64,000 bases of DNA from Shewanella psychropiezotolerans (GTDB taxonomy: Bacteria > Pseudomonadota > Gammaproteobacteria > Enterobacterales > Shewanellaceae): positions 3,774,001 through 3,838,000 of the forward strand of contig NZ_CP041614.1 in NCBI RefSeq assembly GCF_007197555.1, read 5' to 3'. The position numbers were made by a program, and so were the translations under genes. Shown here piece by piece: positions 55,360 to 64,000 of this stretch; positions within the stretch are counted from its first letter, which is position 1; the number at the start of each line of letters is the position of its first letter. Below the pieces are notes generated by a model. The model was not told the origin of the DNA, did not search any database, and saw nothing but the letters and a program-made list of their open reading frames with translations.

Positions 55360-55386
55360 ACCAATCTGTATAAGCTATAGATACGC

Positions 55387-55413
55387 AAACGCCAGCTAAA
55401 TGCTGGCGTTTTT
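55387..55413 (+). terminator. Intrinsic terminator after ccpA
   Basis: AAACGCCAGC and GCTGGCGTTT pair around TAAAT, followed by T5. A degenerate ACCAATCTGTATAA element sits just before it, at the stop codon (55361-55374). Confidence 0.85.
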
Positions 55414-55509
55414 ATGTCTGGCTTCTCTTAAATAGAGAGTATGTACTCTTTACTATAAGGAGGTCATGGATAGATAAAACCTAGCCTATAACCTAACTCT
55501 TTTAGCCTT

Positions 55510-55866
55510 CTAGCAAGCAAGTTTCATTGAAAAATTATTATAGCGTTCAAGGATTGCAATCAAGACACCTTGACGCCTCATATTATCTATCACACCCGGA
55601 CTAAAGCGTTCGAGACGCGTCATGGCGGTTAGCAATAGTTGGCAATCATGCAGGCTGGCATCGGCAATGTACTCAGGCCTGTCAACTAAATGGCTATTTT
55701 GATACCAATCATCCCATTTAAAATCGTTCAGTAGCAAATGGCTCTTGGCCAAGTCTTCGGTAAACTCATGCAGCTTACAAACCGAAATGGGTTTGTCTCC
55801 GCAGGCTAATATATTCACATACTTAGCATAAAGGTTCGATGTATGATTCGATACTAATGGCTTCAT
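55510..55866 (-). CDS. Small protein, possibly DUF6508-like
   Basis: A 118-residue cytosolic protein. The central FKWDDWYQNSHLVDRPEYIA and the C-terminal LLLTAMTRLERFSPGVIDNM followed by RQGVLIAILERYNNF resemble DUF6508 proteins, in which a 'LT-(x)n-RxERF--G' motif and 'G(V/I)---IL-RL' recur. That match is from memory and is tentative. It contains four cysteines without a clear CxxC. It stands alone between ccpA and a gap of 375 bases; AGGAGG precedes its ATG. Confidence 0.6.
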   Translation of the reverse strand: MKPLVSNHTSNLYAKYVNILACGDKPISVCKLHEFTEDLAKSHLLLNDFKWDDWYQNSHLVDRPEYIADASLHDCQLLLTAMTRLERFSPGVIDNMRRQGVLIAILERYNNFSMKLAC

Positions 55867-56241
55867 CTTATACCTCCTATCAACGAGAATGGCCTGTATA
55901 AATACTCAATACACATGCTCGTTGAACACTTTTACTCAGCTTTCAACATTCAAGGTTCTTATATAACCTTCTACAACTAAAATATCTGCATATGTCGTAC
56001 CACTGACCATATGTCGCCAATATACTCGATGGGAACTGAACCTAGGCTTAACGGTACGGTATATTATAAATATCGGCCGTTAAGCCTATTTGCTTTAACC
56101 TTAGTGCTACTAAGCCGCTTGCATAACGCCGCTACTGGATGTGCTATAACTGAGTAAAATTTCAATTGAAACTAGACAGATAAAATACTCGATATCATCA
56201 CAGACTAATCTGCTAGAGAGCAGAGAGTCGCTCCCACCAGT
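55867..56241. other. Gap with a 12-bp perfect inverted repeat
   Basis: TAGGCTTAACGG (56043-56054) and CCGTTAAGCCTA (56077-56088) pair perfectly around a 22-nt AT-rich loop. No T-run follows in either direction, so it is not a standard terminator. CATATGTCG occurs twice near 55989 and 56008. No gene is supported. Confidence 0.5.
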
Positions 56242-57135
56242 CTAGAGCTCTGCACGATCGAACTCTTCCATAATAAGCTCAGTAAACAGACGCCCCGCCT
56301 TACCCAATGGCCGCTCCATGGTCGACACTAGTTTAGGAGTGAAACTGTGGCGGCTGCCGCCACTAAAATCCACCTCAATCAGCTCCCCACGTTTGAGCTC
56401 ATCATGGATGAGGAAGTCTGGCATCCAGCCAAAACCCAACCCCATCTCCAATGCATTCTTCTTCATGATGAAACCAGACAGATAAAACACCTTATCCCCA
56501 CCGAATTGAAGCTCATCTTGATAGCTTATTTCGGGGGATGAATCTTCGATGGTGAGCTCAACATGCCTTTGCAGCTCAAATAACGAGATATTCTCTTCCA
56601 CAGCCAACAGATGGCTTGCCGCCACGACGAGTATGCTGGTAATATCCGGCAGAGACTGAGGTCGATAATTGGGACCGGTACGATAGTCTTTCACTAACAT
56701 CAGATCGGCATTATCCCGCTCAAACCTGTCTTGTACTCCACCGAGAAACTCCATATTCAATTGAATTTTTGTCGGGATCTGGTGGGCAGCCATACGTTTC
56801 AATGCCTTCATGATTGGCTCCATCGGCAAGGCTCCGTCGATAACTAGTTCCAATTTAGGCTCCCACCCCTCACTGAATCTGCTCGCTAAATGTTCAATGT
56901 TTGCAAGGTACTGCAACAGTCTCTGGCCTTCGGCGAGTATAACTTTACCTTCCGGCGTTAATTCGGCTCGGTACTGATCCCGACAAAAAAGATTTACACC
57001 TAAGTGTTGCTCTAGCTTCTTAATCTGATAACTCACCGCAGACTGAGCCTTATGCAAACGCTCTGCAGCCTTAGCAAAGCTGCCTTCTTCGACCAAAACC
57101 TCAAGTACTTTAAATGCATCAACATCTATACGCAT
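56242..57135 (-). CDS. LysR-family transcriptional regulator
   Basis: A 297-residue regulator with the N-terminal helix-turn-helix (about residues 5-64; GSFAKAAERLHKAQSAVSYQ, KLEQHLGVNLFCRD) and the substrate-binding effector domain. The recognition helix has AQSAVSYQIKKLE, as in the family. It is divergent from hpd with a 222-base gap, a usual layout for a LysR protein and its target, although hpd is also under other regulators in Shewanella. Confidence 0.9.
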   Translation of the reverse strand: MRIDVDAFKVLEVLVEEGSFAKAAERLHKAQSAVSYQIKKLEQHLGVNLFCRDQYRAELTPEGKVILAEGQRLLQYLANIEHLASRFSEGWEPKLELVIDGALPMEPIMKALKRMAAHQIPTKIQLNMEFLGGVQDRFERDNADLMLVKDYRTGPNYRPQSLPDITSILVVAASHLLAVEENISLFELQRHVELTIEDSSPEISYQDELQFGGDKVFYLSGFIMKKNALEMGLGFGWMPDFLIHDELKRGELIEVDFSGGSRHSFTPKLVSTMERPLGKAGRLFTELIMEEFDRAEL

Positions 57136-57357
57136 ACACGCCTCATTAGTGTAAACCTAAACATACCATCTACTTTATAGATTAACTCACGCCAATTATT
57201 ATTCTTTTTTTTGTTCATCTGAGCAACTAAATTGATATTAAGATCACAATTTAGGTGAAACTGGCGTCTGCCTCAAACTGAAAGACATCATTTAGCCCAA
57301 CATAAAACATAAAAAGCACGCATCAAGGTGCATGAAAAATTGAACGAGGATAGAACA

Positions 57358-58398
57358 ATGGCAAGCGAAAAAAATCCACTGGGCTTATTGGGCATAGAAT
57401 TCACTGAATTTTCCACCCCAGATCTTGAATTCATGCATAAAGTATTTATCGATTTCGGTTTCTCTAAACTGAAAAAGAGCAAGAACAAAGATATCAGTTA
57501 CTACAAGCAAAATGACATCCATTTCCTGCTCAACAACGAGCGAAGCGGTTTCTCGGCCGAGTTCGCTAAGAGTCACGGTCCTGCGATCTGTTCTATGGGC
57601 TGGCGCGTAGAAGATGCACAATTCGCCTTCGAAGGTGCGGTAGCACGCGGTGCTAAGCCTGCCGATGATGCTAACAAAGATCATCCTTATCCGGCTATTT
57701 ATGGCATAGGTGACAGCTTAATTTACTTTATCGACATCTTTGGTGAAGAGAAGAATATCTACCAAAATGATTTCGTCGATCTCGAAGAGCAAGTCATCAC
57801 TCAAGAAAAAGGCTTTATCGAAGTCGATCATCTCACCAACAATGTCTACCAGGGCACCATGGAGTTTTGGTCTAACTTCTATAAAGATATCTTCGGTTTC
57901 ACCGAAGTACGTTATTTCGATATTAAGGGGGCTAAAACCGCTTTGATCTCTTACGCCCTGCGCTCACCGGATGGCAGCTTCTGTATTCCAATCAACGAAG
58001 GTAAAGGCAGCGAGAAGAACCAGATCGATGAATATCTGAAAGAGTATGATGGCCCTGGCGTACAGCATCTGGCCTTTAGAAGTCGTGATATCGTCGCCTC
58101 TCTCGATGCGATGGAAGGCTCATCAATTCAGACGTTAGATATTATCCCTGAATATTACGAGACCATCTTCGATAAGCTGCCTCAGGTCACTGAAGACAGA
58201 GATCGCATCAAGCATCATCAGATATTGATCGACGGCGATGACGATGGTTATCTGCTGCAGATCTTCACTAAGAATCTGTTCGGCCCTATATTCATCGAGA
58301 TCATCCAGCGCAAGAACAATCAGGGATTCGGCGAAGGTAACTTTACCGCCCTGTTTGAGTCAATAGAGCGTGATCAACAACGTCGTGGCGTGCTCTAA
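57358..58398 (+). CDS. hpd: 4-hydroxyphenylpyruvate dioxygenase
   Basis: A non-haem iron enzyme of tyrosine breakdown that forms homogentisate. The start chosen is ATG 57358 (MASEKNPLGLLGIEFTEF), with GAGG 9 bases upstream. The 346 residues are in the bacterial size range. The iron ligands are visible: His in VDHLTNNV, His in GVQHLAFRS and Glu in PIFIEIIQRKNNQGFGEGNF. A following homogentisate dioxygenase gene is not present here, so the product may go to pyomelanin or to an enzyme encoded elsewhere. Confidence 0.95.
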   Translation: MASEKNPLGLLGIEFTEFSTPDLEFMHKVFIDFGFSKLKKSKNKDISYYKQNDIHFLLNNERSGFSAEFAKSHGPAICSMGWRVEDAQFAFEGAVARGAKPADDANKDHPYPAIYGIGDSLIYFIDIFGEEKNIYQNDFVDLEEQVITQEKGFIEVDHLTNNVYQGTMEFWSNFYKDIFGFTEVRYFDIKGAKTALISYALRSPDGSFCIPINEGKGSEKNQIDEYLKEYDGPGVQHLAFRSRDIVASLDAMEGSSIQTLDIIPEYYETIFDKLPQVTEDRDRIKHHQILIDGDDDGYLLQIFTKNLFGPIFIEIIQRKNNQGFGEGNFTALFESIERDQQRRGVL

Positions 58399-58490
58399 AT
58401 AAGCTAAATTCAGTCATATGAACAAGCTGTGAGTTAATACTAGTTAGCACGATACGTTACACATAGTGCAAATTTAGGTTATCCAGATGT

Positions 58491-58517
58491 AAAACCAGCC
58501 TTAGTGGCTGGTTTTTT
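58491..58517 (+). terminator. Intrinsic terminator after hpd
   Basis: AAAACCAGCC and GGCTGGTTTT pair around TTAGT, with T6 following. Confidence 0.88.
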
Positions 58518-58584
58518 GTTTTCAGTGAGCAAAATATTCTCTAGACTGAGTCTCTTATAACAAAAACAAAGAAGCTTATTACAG

Positions 58585-59202
58585 ATGCCAGATATCGCCC
58601 TACTCGCTGTTTTTCTACCGACCTTTTTCTTCGTATCAATCACACCCGGCATGTGTATGACACTCGCCATGACCTTAGGCATGAGTATCGGTGTGCGTCG
58701 AACCCTGTGGATGATGGGTGGTGAGTTGATTGGTGTGGCTATCGTTGCTATAGCAGCTGTCATGGGCGTCGCAAGTATCATGCTTAACTACCCTCAAGCC
58801 TTCTCAATCATCAAGTATGCCGGCGGTGCTTACCTCGCCTATCTTGGTATCCAGATGTGGTTATCTAAAGGCAAGATGACCATAACCAATGAGCAGCAAA
58901 CAGAAGTGAGCCGCACAACTCTATTCAATCAAGGGCTGATGACTGCGATTTCAAACCCTAAGGGGTGGGCCTTTATGGTATCCCTGCTACCGCCTTTCAT
59001 CAGCGCAGATAAAGCAGTGGCTCCTCAGCTTTTCTGGCTATTGTCTATCATCTTAGTCTCTGAGGCAGTTGCTATGCTCGCCTATGCCTCTGGTGGTAAG
59101 AGCTTAAGAGTGTTTTTATCTAAGGGTGATAATATCAAGCTGATGAATCGTATCGCTGGCTCTTTGATGATAGGTGTCGGTTTCTGGTTGGCGTTAGGTT
59201 AA
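58585..59202 (+). CDS. LysE-family amino acid exporter
   Basis: A 205-residue inner-membrane exporter with about six helices. The family signature is FVSITPGMCMTLAMTLGMSI (residues 16-35), a variant of the usual TPGPN motif in which PN is replaced by MC. GGAYLAYLGIQMWLSKG and QGLMTAISNPKGWAFMVSLL follow. The substrate is unknown. It is convergent with the DUF482 gene. Confidence 0.9.
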   Translation: MPDIALLAVFLPTFFFVSITPGMCMTLAMTLGMSIGVRRTLWMMGGELIGVAIVAIAAVMGVASIMLNYPQAFSIIKYAGGAYLAYLGIQMWLSKGKMTITNEQQTEVSRTTLFNQGLMTAISNPKGWAFMVSLLPPFISADKAVAPQLFWLLSIILVSEAVAMLAYASGGKSLRVFLSKGDNIKLMNRIAGSLMIGVGFWLALG

Positions 59203-59251
59203 AGCCGATAAGAACAGGCTACAGCTTAGAGCCTGTAGCCTTATTTATTCC

Positions 59252-60595
59252 TTACTCTTTATTCTTGAACGGCAGTGACTTAGCAGCCTCTATCATGTAA
59301 CATCTATTTTGTTCGGCTTCCTGTAGAGTAAAACTCTCGATGGCGTCTCTGAAACCTGGGTGAGCAATCTCATGGTTTGAGTAGGTCTCCATTGGCTCAA
59401 ACCCTCTAGAAATCTTATGCTCTCCCTGAGCCCCCGCATCTAAGGCCTGCAAACCATGTTTGATGCAGTATTCGATCCCCTGGTAATAACACGCCTCGAA
59501 ATGTAAGGCATCGGCCTCTTCCAGACAGCCCCAATACCGACCATAGAGATGCGTATCACTGGTGAAATAGAGCGCCGCAGCGACGATACAGGCATCGCCA
59601 AGTTCCTCTGGTGAGCCGATATGCTCATCTAAGCCCTCAGGAGTATCCGAACTATCTGATCCATAGAATTGCGGCAATGGCTTCTCGACAACAAGCAATT
59701 GCACTTGCTCCGGCATCGTTGCTCCAATTAGCTTGAAAAAGTCTAGATTGAGATAGCCGTAATGGCCGGAGCGTTTCGCATAGGTTATCTGGTAACAGTA
59801 ATAGAAGGATTGCCACTGAGCCTCAGTCACCTCAATACCCGGAATAAACCTGAATGTATAACCTTGTCCTTGGGCCTTATTTCTCTCTTTGATGATGTTT
59901 TTTCGTTTGCGTGAACTCATGGCAGACAAGAAATCATCAAATACCCGGTAACCTTGGTTACGCCAATGAAACTGAGTGCCCCTACGCTTAAGGGGCGTTA
60001 AGGGTGAAGCTGAAGGTGAAGATAAACCTGACTCTAGCTCTGGTTCTAACTGGGACATTGGTTGTGATTGTGAGAGTGAGATAAGCTTATGTTGCGCCTC
60101 AGGCATAAACAGGCAATGCCAGCTTGAATAGCTTCCGCGTCTCATCTCATGGCTGAGCGCTTGAATCATCAAGGAGACAACAGACTGAGACTCTTGCTCA
60201 CTTAATTGCTTGCCTATGCCTAACCTGTTGCCCGTGACTGGCGTAAAAGGAACCGCGCTCAATAGCTTAGGGTAATAGTCGATGTGATTCCTTTCATAGG
60301 CCTCGGCCCAGGCCCAATCGAACACGTATTCTCCATAGGAATGACTCTTACTGTAAAGGGGCATCAGAGCAATTCGCTTACCTTGGCTCAGCACAGACAA
60401 ATGCATGGGAGTCCAACCGGATTTCGGGCACACACAGCGACTGTCTTCCAACGCCAGAAGATAGGCATGACAAGTAAAGGGGTTAACTCCCTTACCGCTC
60501 TCCTCAACATCTCCCTGCATCAAGGCATTCCATTCATCGGCAGGAATAGTGGAGATTGACTCCGAGAACTCAAGCTTCAAGTCTGATCCGAACAA
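59252..60595 (-). CDS. DUF482/FemAB-like N-acyltransferase family protein
   Basis: A 447-residue protein of the 'peptidogalycan biosynthesis' DUF482 group with a GNAT/FemAB-like fold. Typical stretches are MPLYSKSHSYGEYVFDWAWA, VTGNRLGIGK, MSSRKRKNIIKERNKA, RSGHYGYLNLDFFK and ALDAGAQGEHKISRGFEP. Between about residues 180 and 210 lies a Ser/Pro/Glu-rich insert (SQPMSQLEPELESGLSSPSA) absent from the compact family form as I know it. Its substrate is unknown; the FemAB relation suggests transfer of an acyl or aminoacyl group. Confidence 0.82.
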   Translation of the reverse strand: MFGSDLKLEFSESISTIPADEWNALMQGDVEESGKGVNPFTCHAYLLALEDSRCVCPKSGWTPMHLSVLSQGKRIALMPLYSKSHSYGEYVFDWAWAEAYERNHIDYYPKLLSAVPFTPVTGNRLGIGKQLSEQESQSVVSLMIQALSHEMRRGSYSSWHCLFMPEAQHKLISLSQSQPMSQLEPELESGLSSPSASPLTPLKRRGTQFHWRNQGYRVFDDFLSAMSSRKRKNIIKERNKAQGQGYTFRFIPGIEVTEAQWQSFYYCYQITYAKRSGHYGYLNLDFFKLIGATMPEQVQLLVVEKPLPQFYGSDSSDTPEGLDEHIGSPEELGDACIVAAALYFTSDTHLYGRYWGCLEEADALHFEACYYQGIEYCIKHGLQALDAGAQGEHKISRGFEPMETYSNHEIAHPGFRDAIESFTLQEAEQNRCYMIEAAKSLPFKNKE

Positions 60596-60688
60596 GTACT
60601 TCTCCTACTTTTTTTGTCTTGCTATTTTGTATGATTAACGTCACATTGCTGAAATAACTATAACTTTCTAATATAAAAAGGGATCTCA

Positions 60689-62437
60689 ATGCGCTCGCTA
60701 ACACGATTATTCGTTGCCATATCTGTGGCCGTGCCTTTACTGGGCTTATCCTCGGCATTTCATGTCGCCCCCGTACAAGCCGCAGAATCTTCAATATACA
60801 GCCACATGGCAACCGCGCAACCCGTTTGGGCTAAGCATGGCATGGTATCGACTCAAGAGACATTAGCGACTCGAGCAGGCGTAGAGATTTTAAAGCAAGG
60901 CGGTAATGCCGTCGATGCTGCCGTGGCGGTTGGCTTTGCACTGGCCGTGACTTTGCCTCGTGCTGGCAACATAGGTGGCGGTGGCTTCATGTTGGTTCAT
61001 CTCGCCGAGCCCAACAAAACTATCGCTATCGATTACCGTGAAATGGCGCCATCGAAAGCCCACAGAGACATGTACCTCAATGAGCATGGCGACGCCGTTG
61101 CTAAGCTGAGCCGCGAACACGGCCTGGCCGTCGGCGTACCGGGTACCGTGATGGGCATGGAACTGGCCTTAGAGAAATACGGCACCATGACCATGAAGCA
61201 AGTGATGGCTGCGGCGATAAAAATGGCGGGTGAAGGCATTACTGTTACACCAGATCTCTCTACCTCTTTAATTGGGCTAAAAAGACGTATCGCCCAATGG
61301 CCAAGCTCTGCCGAAATATTTTATAAAGCAGACGGCAGTAATTATCAGGTCGGTGACGTGCTTAAGCAACCTGAACTGGCCCACTCTTTATCCTTAATCG
61401 CCAAGCAAGGCAGTAAGGGCTTCTACCAAGGGGAAACGGCTCAAAAATTAGTTGCAGCCATTCAAGACGCTGGTGGGATCATGACACTCGATGATCTAAA
61501 GCAGTATAAAGTCGTCGAGCGCAAACCGGTGACAGGCGACTATCGTGGCTATAAAGTCGTGTCTATGCCGCCACCTTCATCCGGCGGTGTCCACATCGTC
61601 GAAATGCTCAACATATTAGAGACTTTCCCCATCGATAAACTGGGTCATAATACCGCCGCAACTCTTCACCTGATGACAGAAGCCATGAGACGCGCTTATG
61701 CCGATCGCAGTGAATACCTTGGCGATCCAGACTTCTATAAGGTGCCCGTAGAGGCCTTGACCAGTAAAGACTACGCCAAGAAGTTAGCCAGTCAAATCGC
61801 TATCAATAAGGCCACACCGAGCAGCGAAATCAAACCCGGTAAACTCGCGCCCTATGAGAGTAATCAAACCACACACTATTCTGTGGTCGACAAATGGGGC
61901 AACGCAGTATCCAATACCTACACCCTAAACTTCAGCTATGGCTCAGGATTAGTGGCTAAAGGCACAGGCATCTTACTCAACAATGAGATGGATGATTTTT
62001 CCGCAAAAACCGGCACTCCAAATGGTTATGGCCTGGTCGGCGGTGAAGCAAACTCAGTCGAAGGCAACAAACGGCCGCTAAGCTCGATGAGCCCAACCAT
62101 AGTGATGAAAGATGGTAAACCCTTTATCATCACCGGCAGCCCTGGAGGTTCACGCATCATCACTACAACGATGCAGATCATCATGAATGTCATCGACCAT
62201 GACCTTAATATCGCCGAAGCCACTGCCGCCCCTCGCATACACCATCAGTGGTTGCCCGATGTGCTACGTGTCGAACAGAGTCTCAATAGTGACACCATTG
62301 AGCTACTCGAAGCTAAGGGCCATAAGGTCAGTGTGGGTAATGCCATCGGCTCGACTCAATCGATAATGGTCACAGAGCAAGGCGTATTTGGCTCATCAGA
62401 CCCTCGCCGCGCCGGATCGCTGACCTTAGGGTATTAA
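60689..62437 (+). CDS. ggt: Gamma-glutamyltranspeptidase
   Basis: A 582-residue periplasmic Ntn-hydrolase that breaks down or transfers the gamma-glutamyl group of glutathione. The signal peptide (about residues 1-32) ends in APVQA. The precursor cleaves itself before the catalytic Thr in NQTTHYSVVD (about residue 397), giving large and small subunits. Other signatures are GGNAVDAAVA, NIGGGGFMLVH, SMSPTIVMKDGKP and GSPGGSRIITTT. The length is typical. A terminator follows. Confidence 0.95.
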   Translation: MRSLTRLFVAISVAVPLLGLSSAFHVAPVQAAESSIYSHMATAQPVWAKHGMVSTQETLATRAGVEILKQGGNAVDAAVAVGFALAVTLPRAGNIGGGGFMLVHLAEPNKTIAIDYREMAPSKAHRDMYLNEHGDAVAKLSREHGLAVGVPGTVMGMELALEKYGTMTMKQVMAAAIKMAGEGITVTPDLSTSLIGLKRRIAQWPSSAEIFYKADGSNYQVGDVLKQPELAHSLSLIAKQGSKGFYQGETAQKLVAAIQDAGGIMTLDDLKQYKVVERKPVTGDYRGYKVVSMPPPSSGGVHIVEMLNILETFPIDKLGHNTAATLHLMTEAMRRAYADRSEYLGDPDFYKVPVEALTSKDYAKKLASQIAINKATPSSEIKPGKLAPYESNQTTHYSVVDKWGNAVSNTYTLNFSYGSGLVAKGTGILLNNEMDDFSAKTGTPNGYGLVGGEANSVEGNKRPLSSMSPTIVMKDGKPFIITGSPGGSRIITTTMQIIMNVIDHDLNIAEATAAPRIHHQWLPDVLRVEQSLNSDTIELLEAKGHKVSVGNAIGSTQSIMVTEQGVFGSSDPRRAGSLTLGY

Positions 62438-62464
62438 TCCAGATAAAATCCACTTTGCACAGTT

Positions 62465-62493
62465 AAAAAGGGAAGCCATTGGCTTCCCTTTTT
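62465..62493 (+). terminator. Intrinsic terminator after ggt
   Basis: AAAAAGGGAAGCC and GGCTTCCCTTTTT form a perfect 13-bp stem around ATT, with T5 in the 3' arm. Confidence 0.9.
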
Positions 62494-62914
62494 AAATATC
62501 TATAAAGCTCAGACAAACTGCTCTTATCCCAGCTCAAACCTACCCGAAAGATGCTAAAATCCGCCCCAAAAAAAATTTAACAAACTTTCAACAACTTAAG
62601 CTCTACAGGTACCATTGCGGCCTATATGTGAACTCACTTATGATCAAGTTTGTGGTTAATAATTTATCAAAAAGTGCCAGATAATGTATAAAAACAAGGC
62701 ATTCAAAACATTTGTTACAAACAAAACATTATTTTGATAGCTTTAACACCTTTAACCATGATATTTAAAAGCTCTTAACGTCAGTTTAAGCCTTTTGACG
62801 TATAAATTGTCATGATGATTTTTTGTCTAGCTTAAACTGCACGCTTTTGCCCGCTATGGGCTTGGCGATAATATTTCAACACAAGCAAATAAAAACAAAT
62901 CGGGGATATAAATA
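62494..62914. other. AT-rich gap before the M3 peptidase gene
   Basis: About 420 bases. It should hold the promoter of the last gene, but I cannot name a convincing -35/-10 pair. No repeat or small gene is supported. Confidence 0.35.
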
Positions 62915-64000
62915 ATGAAGGGATTAACCCTCAAACCACTGGTAACCGCTATGGCACTCACTTTTGCATTAGGTGCATGTAGCTCATCAACGACAGGAAG
63001 CGGCGACACCAATCTGGCACCTAACGTCGTAGCGCAGCAGATAATCGAAAACAATGCGGGTAACCCTTTTTTTAAGCCATACGATACTTACCTTGGTATT
63101 CCTGATTTCGATAAGATCAAACCAGAACACTACCTACCGGCATTCAAAGCGGGAATTGCTCAGCATCAAGCCGAAATGCAAGCCATCATAGATAACCCGG
63201 AAGCACCCAACTTCGCTAATACAATAGAAGCGATGGAATTTTCAGGTGAGCTAACCTCAAAAGTCGCCAGCGTGTTCTACAACCTAACGGGTGCCGACAC
63301 TAATGATGCGCTGCAGACTATCTCAAAAGAGGTCTCGCCTATGCTTTCATCGGCCAGCGATGATGTATTGCTAAACGACAAATTGTTCCAAAAAGTAAAA
63401 GCGGTTTATGACTCACGAGATACTCTGGGCCTGAATACCGCTCAGTCTAAGCTACTCGATGACACTTATAAGTCTTTCACTCGTGGCGGCGCTAACCTAA
63501 ACGAAACAGACAAGACCAAGCTTCGTGGTCTTAATGATCAGATTGGCAAACTCAGCCTGGAGTTTGGTGACAACCTACTGGCCGAAACTAACGCATTTGA
63601 GCTCGTTATCGATAACAAGGCCGATCTTTCTGGTCTACCAAAAGATGTGATTAACACAGCAGCGGATACCGCGGCAAAGCGTGGCCACGAAGGTAAGTGG
63701 GTGTTCACCACCTCACGCCCCTCTATCACACCATTTTTGACCTATGCCGACAGTCGCGAGCTACGCGAAAAGATCTACAACGGCTATATCATGCGCGGTA
63801 ATAACGACAACGCTAATGATAACAAGCAGATCTTGGCTAAGATGGCTGCCCTACGTGCAGAGCGTGCGCAGCTGATGGGTTACAAGACCCATGCGCATTT
63901 CGTACTAGAAGAACGCACCGCTAAGACACCTGAAAATGTCTATGAGTTACTTAATAAGGTTTGGCCTGCAGCCCTTGCCCAGGCAGAAGCTGAAGTTGAT
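62915..64000 (+). CDS. M3-family zinc peptidase (Dcp-like) lipoprotein, 5' part
   Basis: The first 362 codons are in the window and the frame runs off the end. The N-terminus MKGLTLKPLVTAMALTFALG followed by AC is a lipobox signal, so the enzyme is anchored in the envelope. The rest matches the N-terminal helical domain of peptidyl-dipeptidase Dcp/oligopeptidase A-type M3 peptidases (FDKIKPEHYLPAFKAGIAQH; LPKDVINTAADTA; MAALRAERAQLMGYKTHAHF). The HExxH zinc motif would lie downstream, outside the window. GGGGA precedes the ATG. Confidence 0.9.
   Translation, partial: MKGLTLKPLVTAMALTFALGACSSSTTGSGDTNLAPNVVAQQIIENNAGNPFFKPYDTYLGIPDFDKIKPEHYLPAFKAGIAQHQAEMQAIIDNPEAPNFANTIEAMEFSGELTSKVASVFYNLTGADTNDALQTISKEVSPMLSSASDDVLLNDKLFQKVKAVYDSRDTLGLNTAQSKLLDDTYKSFTRGGANLNETDKTKLRGLNDQIGKLSLEFGDNLLAETNAFELVIDNKADLSGLPKDVINTAADTAAKRGHEGKWVFTTSRPSITPFLTYADSRELREKIYNGYIMRGNNDNANDNKQILAKMAALRAERAQLMGYKTHAHFVLEERTAKTPENVYELLNKVWPAALAQAEAEVD

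Noticed and set aside
1..64000. Prophage, CRISPR array, integron or defence island
   Set aside because: No integrase, transposase, Cas, spaced direct repeats, restriction-modification or toxin-antitoxin genes were recognised; nearly all genes are core or common accessory genes of Shewanella.

Overview
The window is a stretch of chromosome from a gamma-proteobacterium, almost certainly a marine Shewanella. The reasons are the gene content and order (tatD-pilZ-holB-tmk-mltG-pabC; apbC/udk/dcd beside metG; ilvIH; hpd; a two-haem CcpA peroxidase), Shewanella-like DUF2750 and DUF3389 proteins, moderate GC and short dispersed ACCAATCGGTATA palindromes. The species cannot be fixed from sequence alone. 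I see no prophage, CRISPR array, transposase, rRNA or tRNA gene.

Layout. 1-9.5 kb: tail of a SulP-type transporter, an MsrB/MsrA methionine sulfoxide reductase locus split by a frameshift, a 2OG-Fe(II) oxygenase, an RbgA/YlqF GTPase, a 266-bp MITE-like element, a periplasmic DNA ligase (LigE), dgkA, an outer-membrane barrel, an SpmAB-like membrane protein and rsmF. 9.7-19 kb: housekeeping genes on the minus strand (tatD, pilZ, holB, tmk, mltG, pabC, dcd, udk, apbC), divergent from metG. 19-24.2 kb: sulfurtransferase, GNAT and YCII proteins, creA-yegD, a second 264-bp MITE-like element and a YbaK-type deacylase. 24.4-35.8 kb: nfeD-slipin (slipin frameshifted), trhO, GST, GNAT, a LysE exporter divergent from a MocR regulator, a Bcr/CflA transporter and ilvIH. 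36-44.8 kb: small heat-shock protein with a sigma32-like promoter and ROSE-like thermometer, two tandem lipoprotein 5'-nucleotidases, an esterase, a glutathionyl-hydroquinone reductase, DUF3389, slyD and a WYL regulator. 45-54 kb: lytic transglycosylase, DUF2750, cheV, mscS, a 57-residue small gene, a broken D-cysteine desulfhydrase, yccF behind a sigma54-type promoter, and a solute-binding protein. 54-64 kb: ccpA, a LysR regulator divergent from hpd, a LysE exporter, a DUF482/FemAB-like protein, ggt and the start of an M3 peptidase lipoprotein.

How the genes fit together. Most of the window is core metabolism and information processing. Envelope functions recur: LigE, MltG, the MltB-type transglycosylase, Ggt, CcpA, two nucleotidases, NfeD/slipin and MscS. 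The two lipoprotein nucleotidases plus LigE would suit an organism handling extracellular nucleotides and DNA, but that link is inference.

Most notable. (a) Four single-base losses in G/C runs break three otherwise intact genes. All have the same form, a G run followed by A lacking one G, which points either to homopolymer under-calling in the assembly or to shared slippage. (b) A ROSE-type RNA thermometer candidate sits over the Shine-Dalgarno of the Hsp20 gene. (c) A near-perfect sigma54 promoter precedes yccF. (d) A consensus sigma70 promoter has no gene for about 335 nt and may drive an RNA or a long leader. (e) There is an Ile/Val-rich short reading frame just before ilvI. I found no clearly new multi-gene system.
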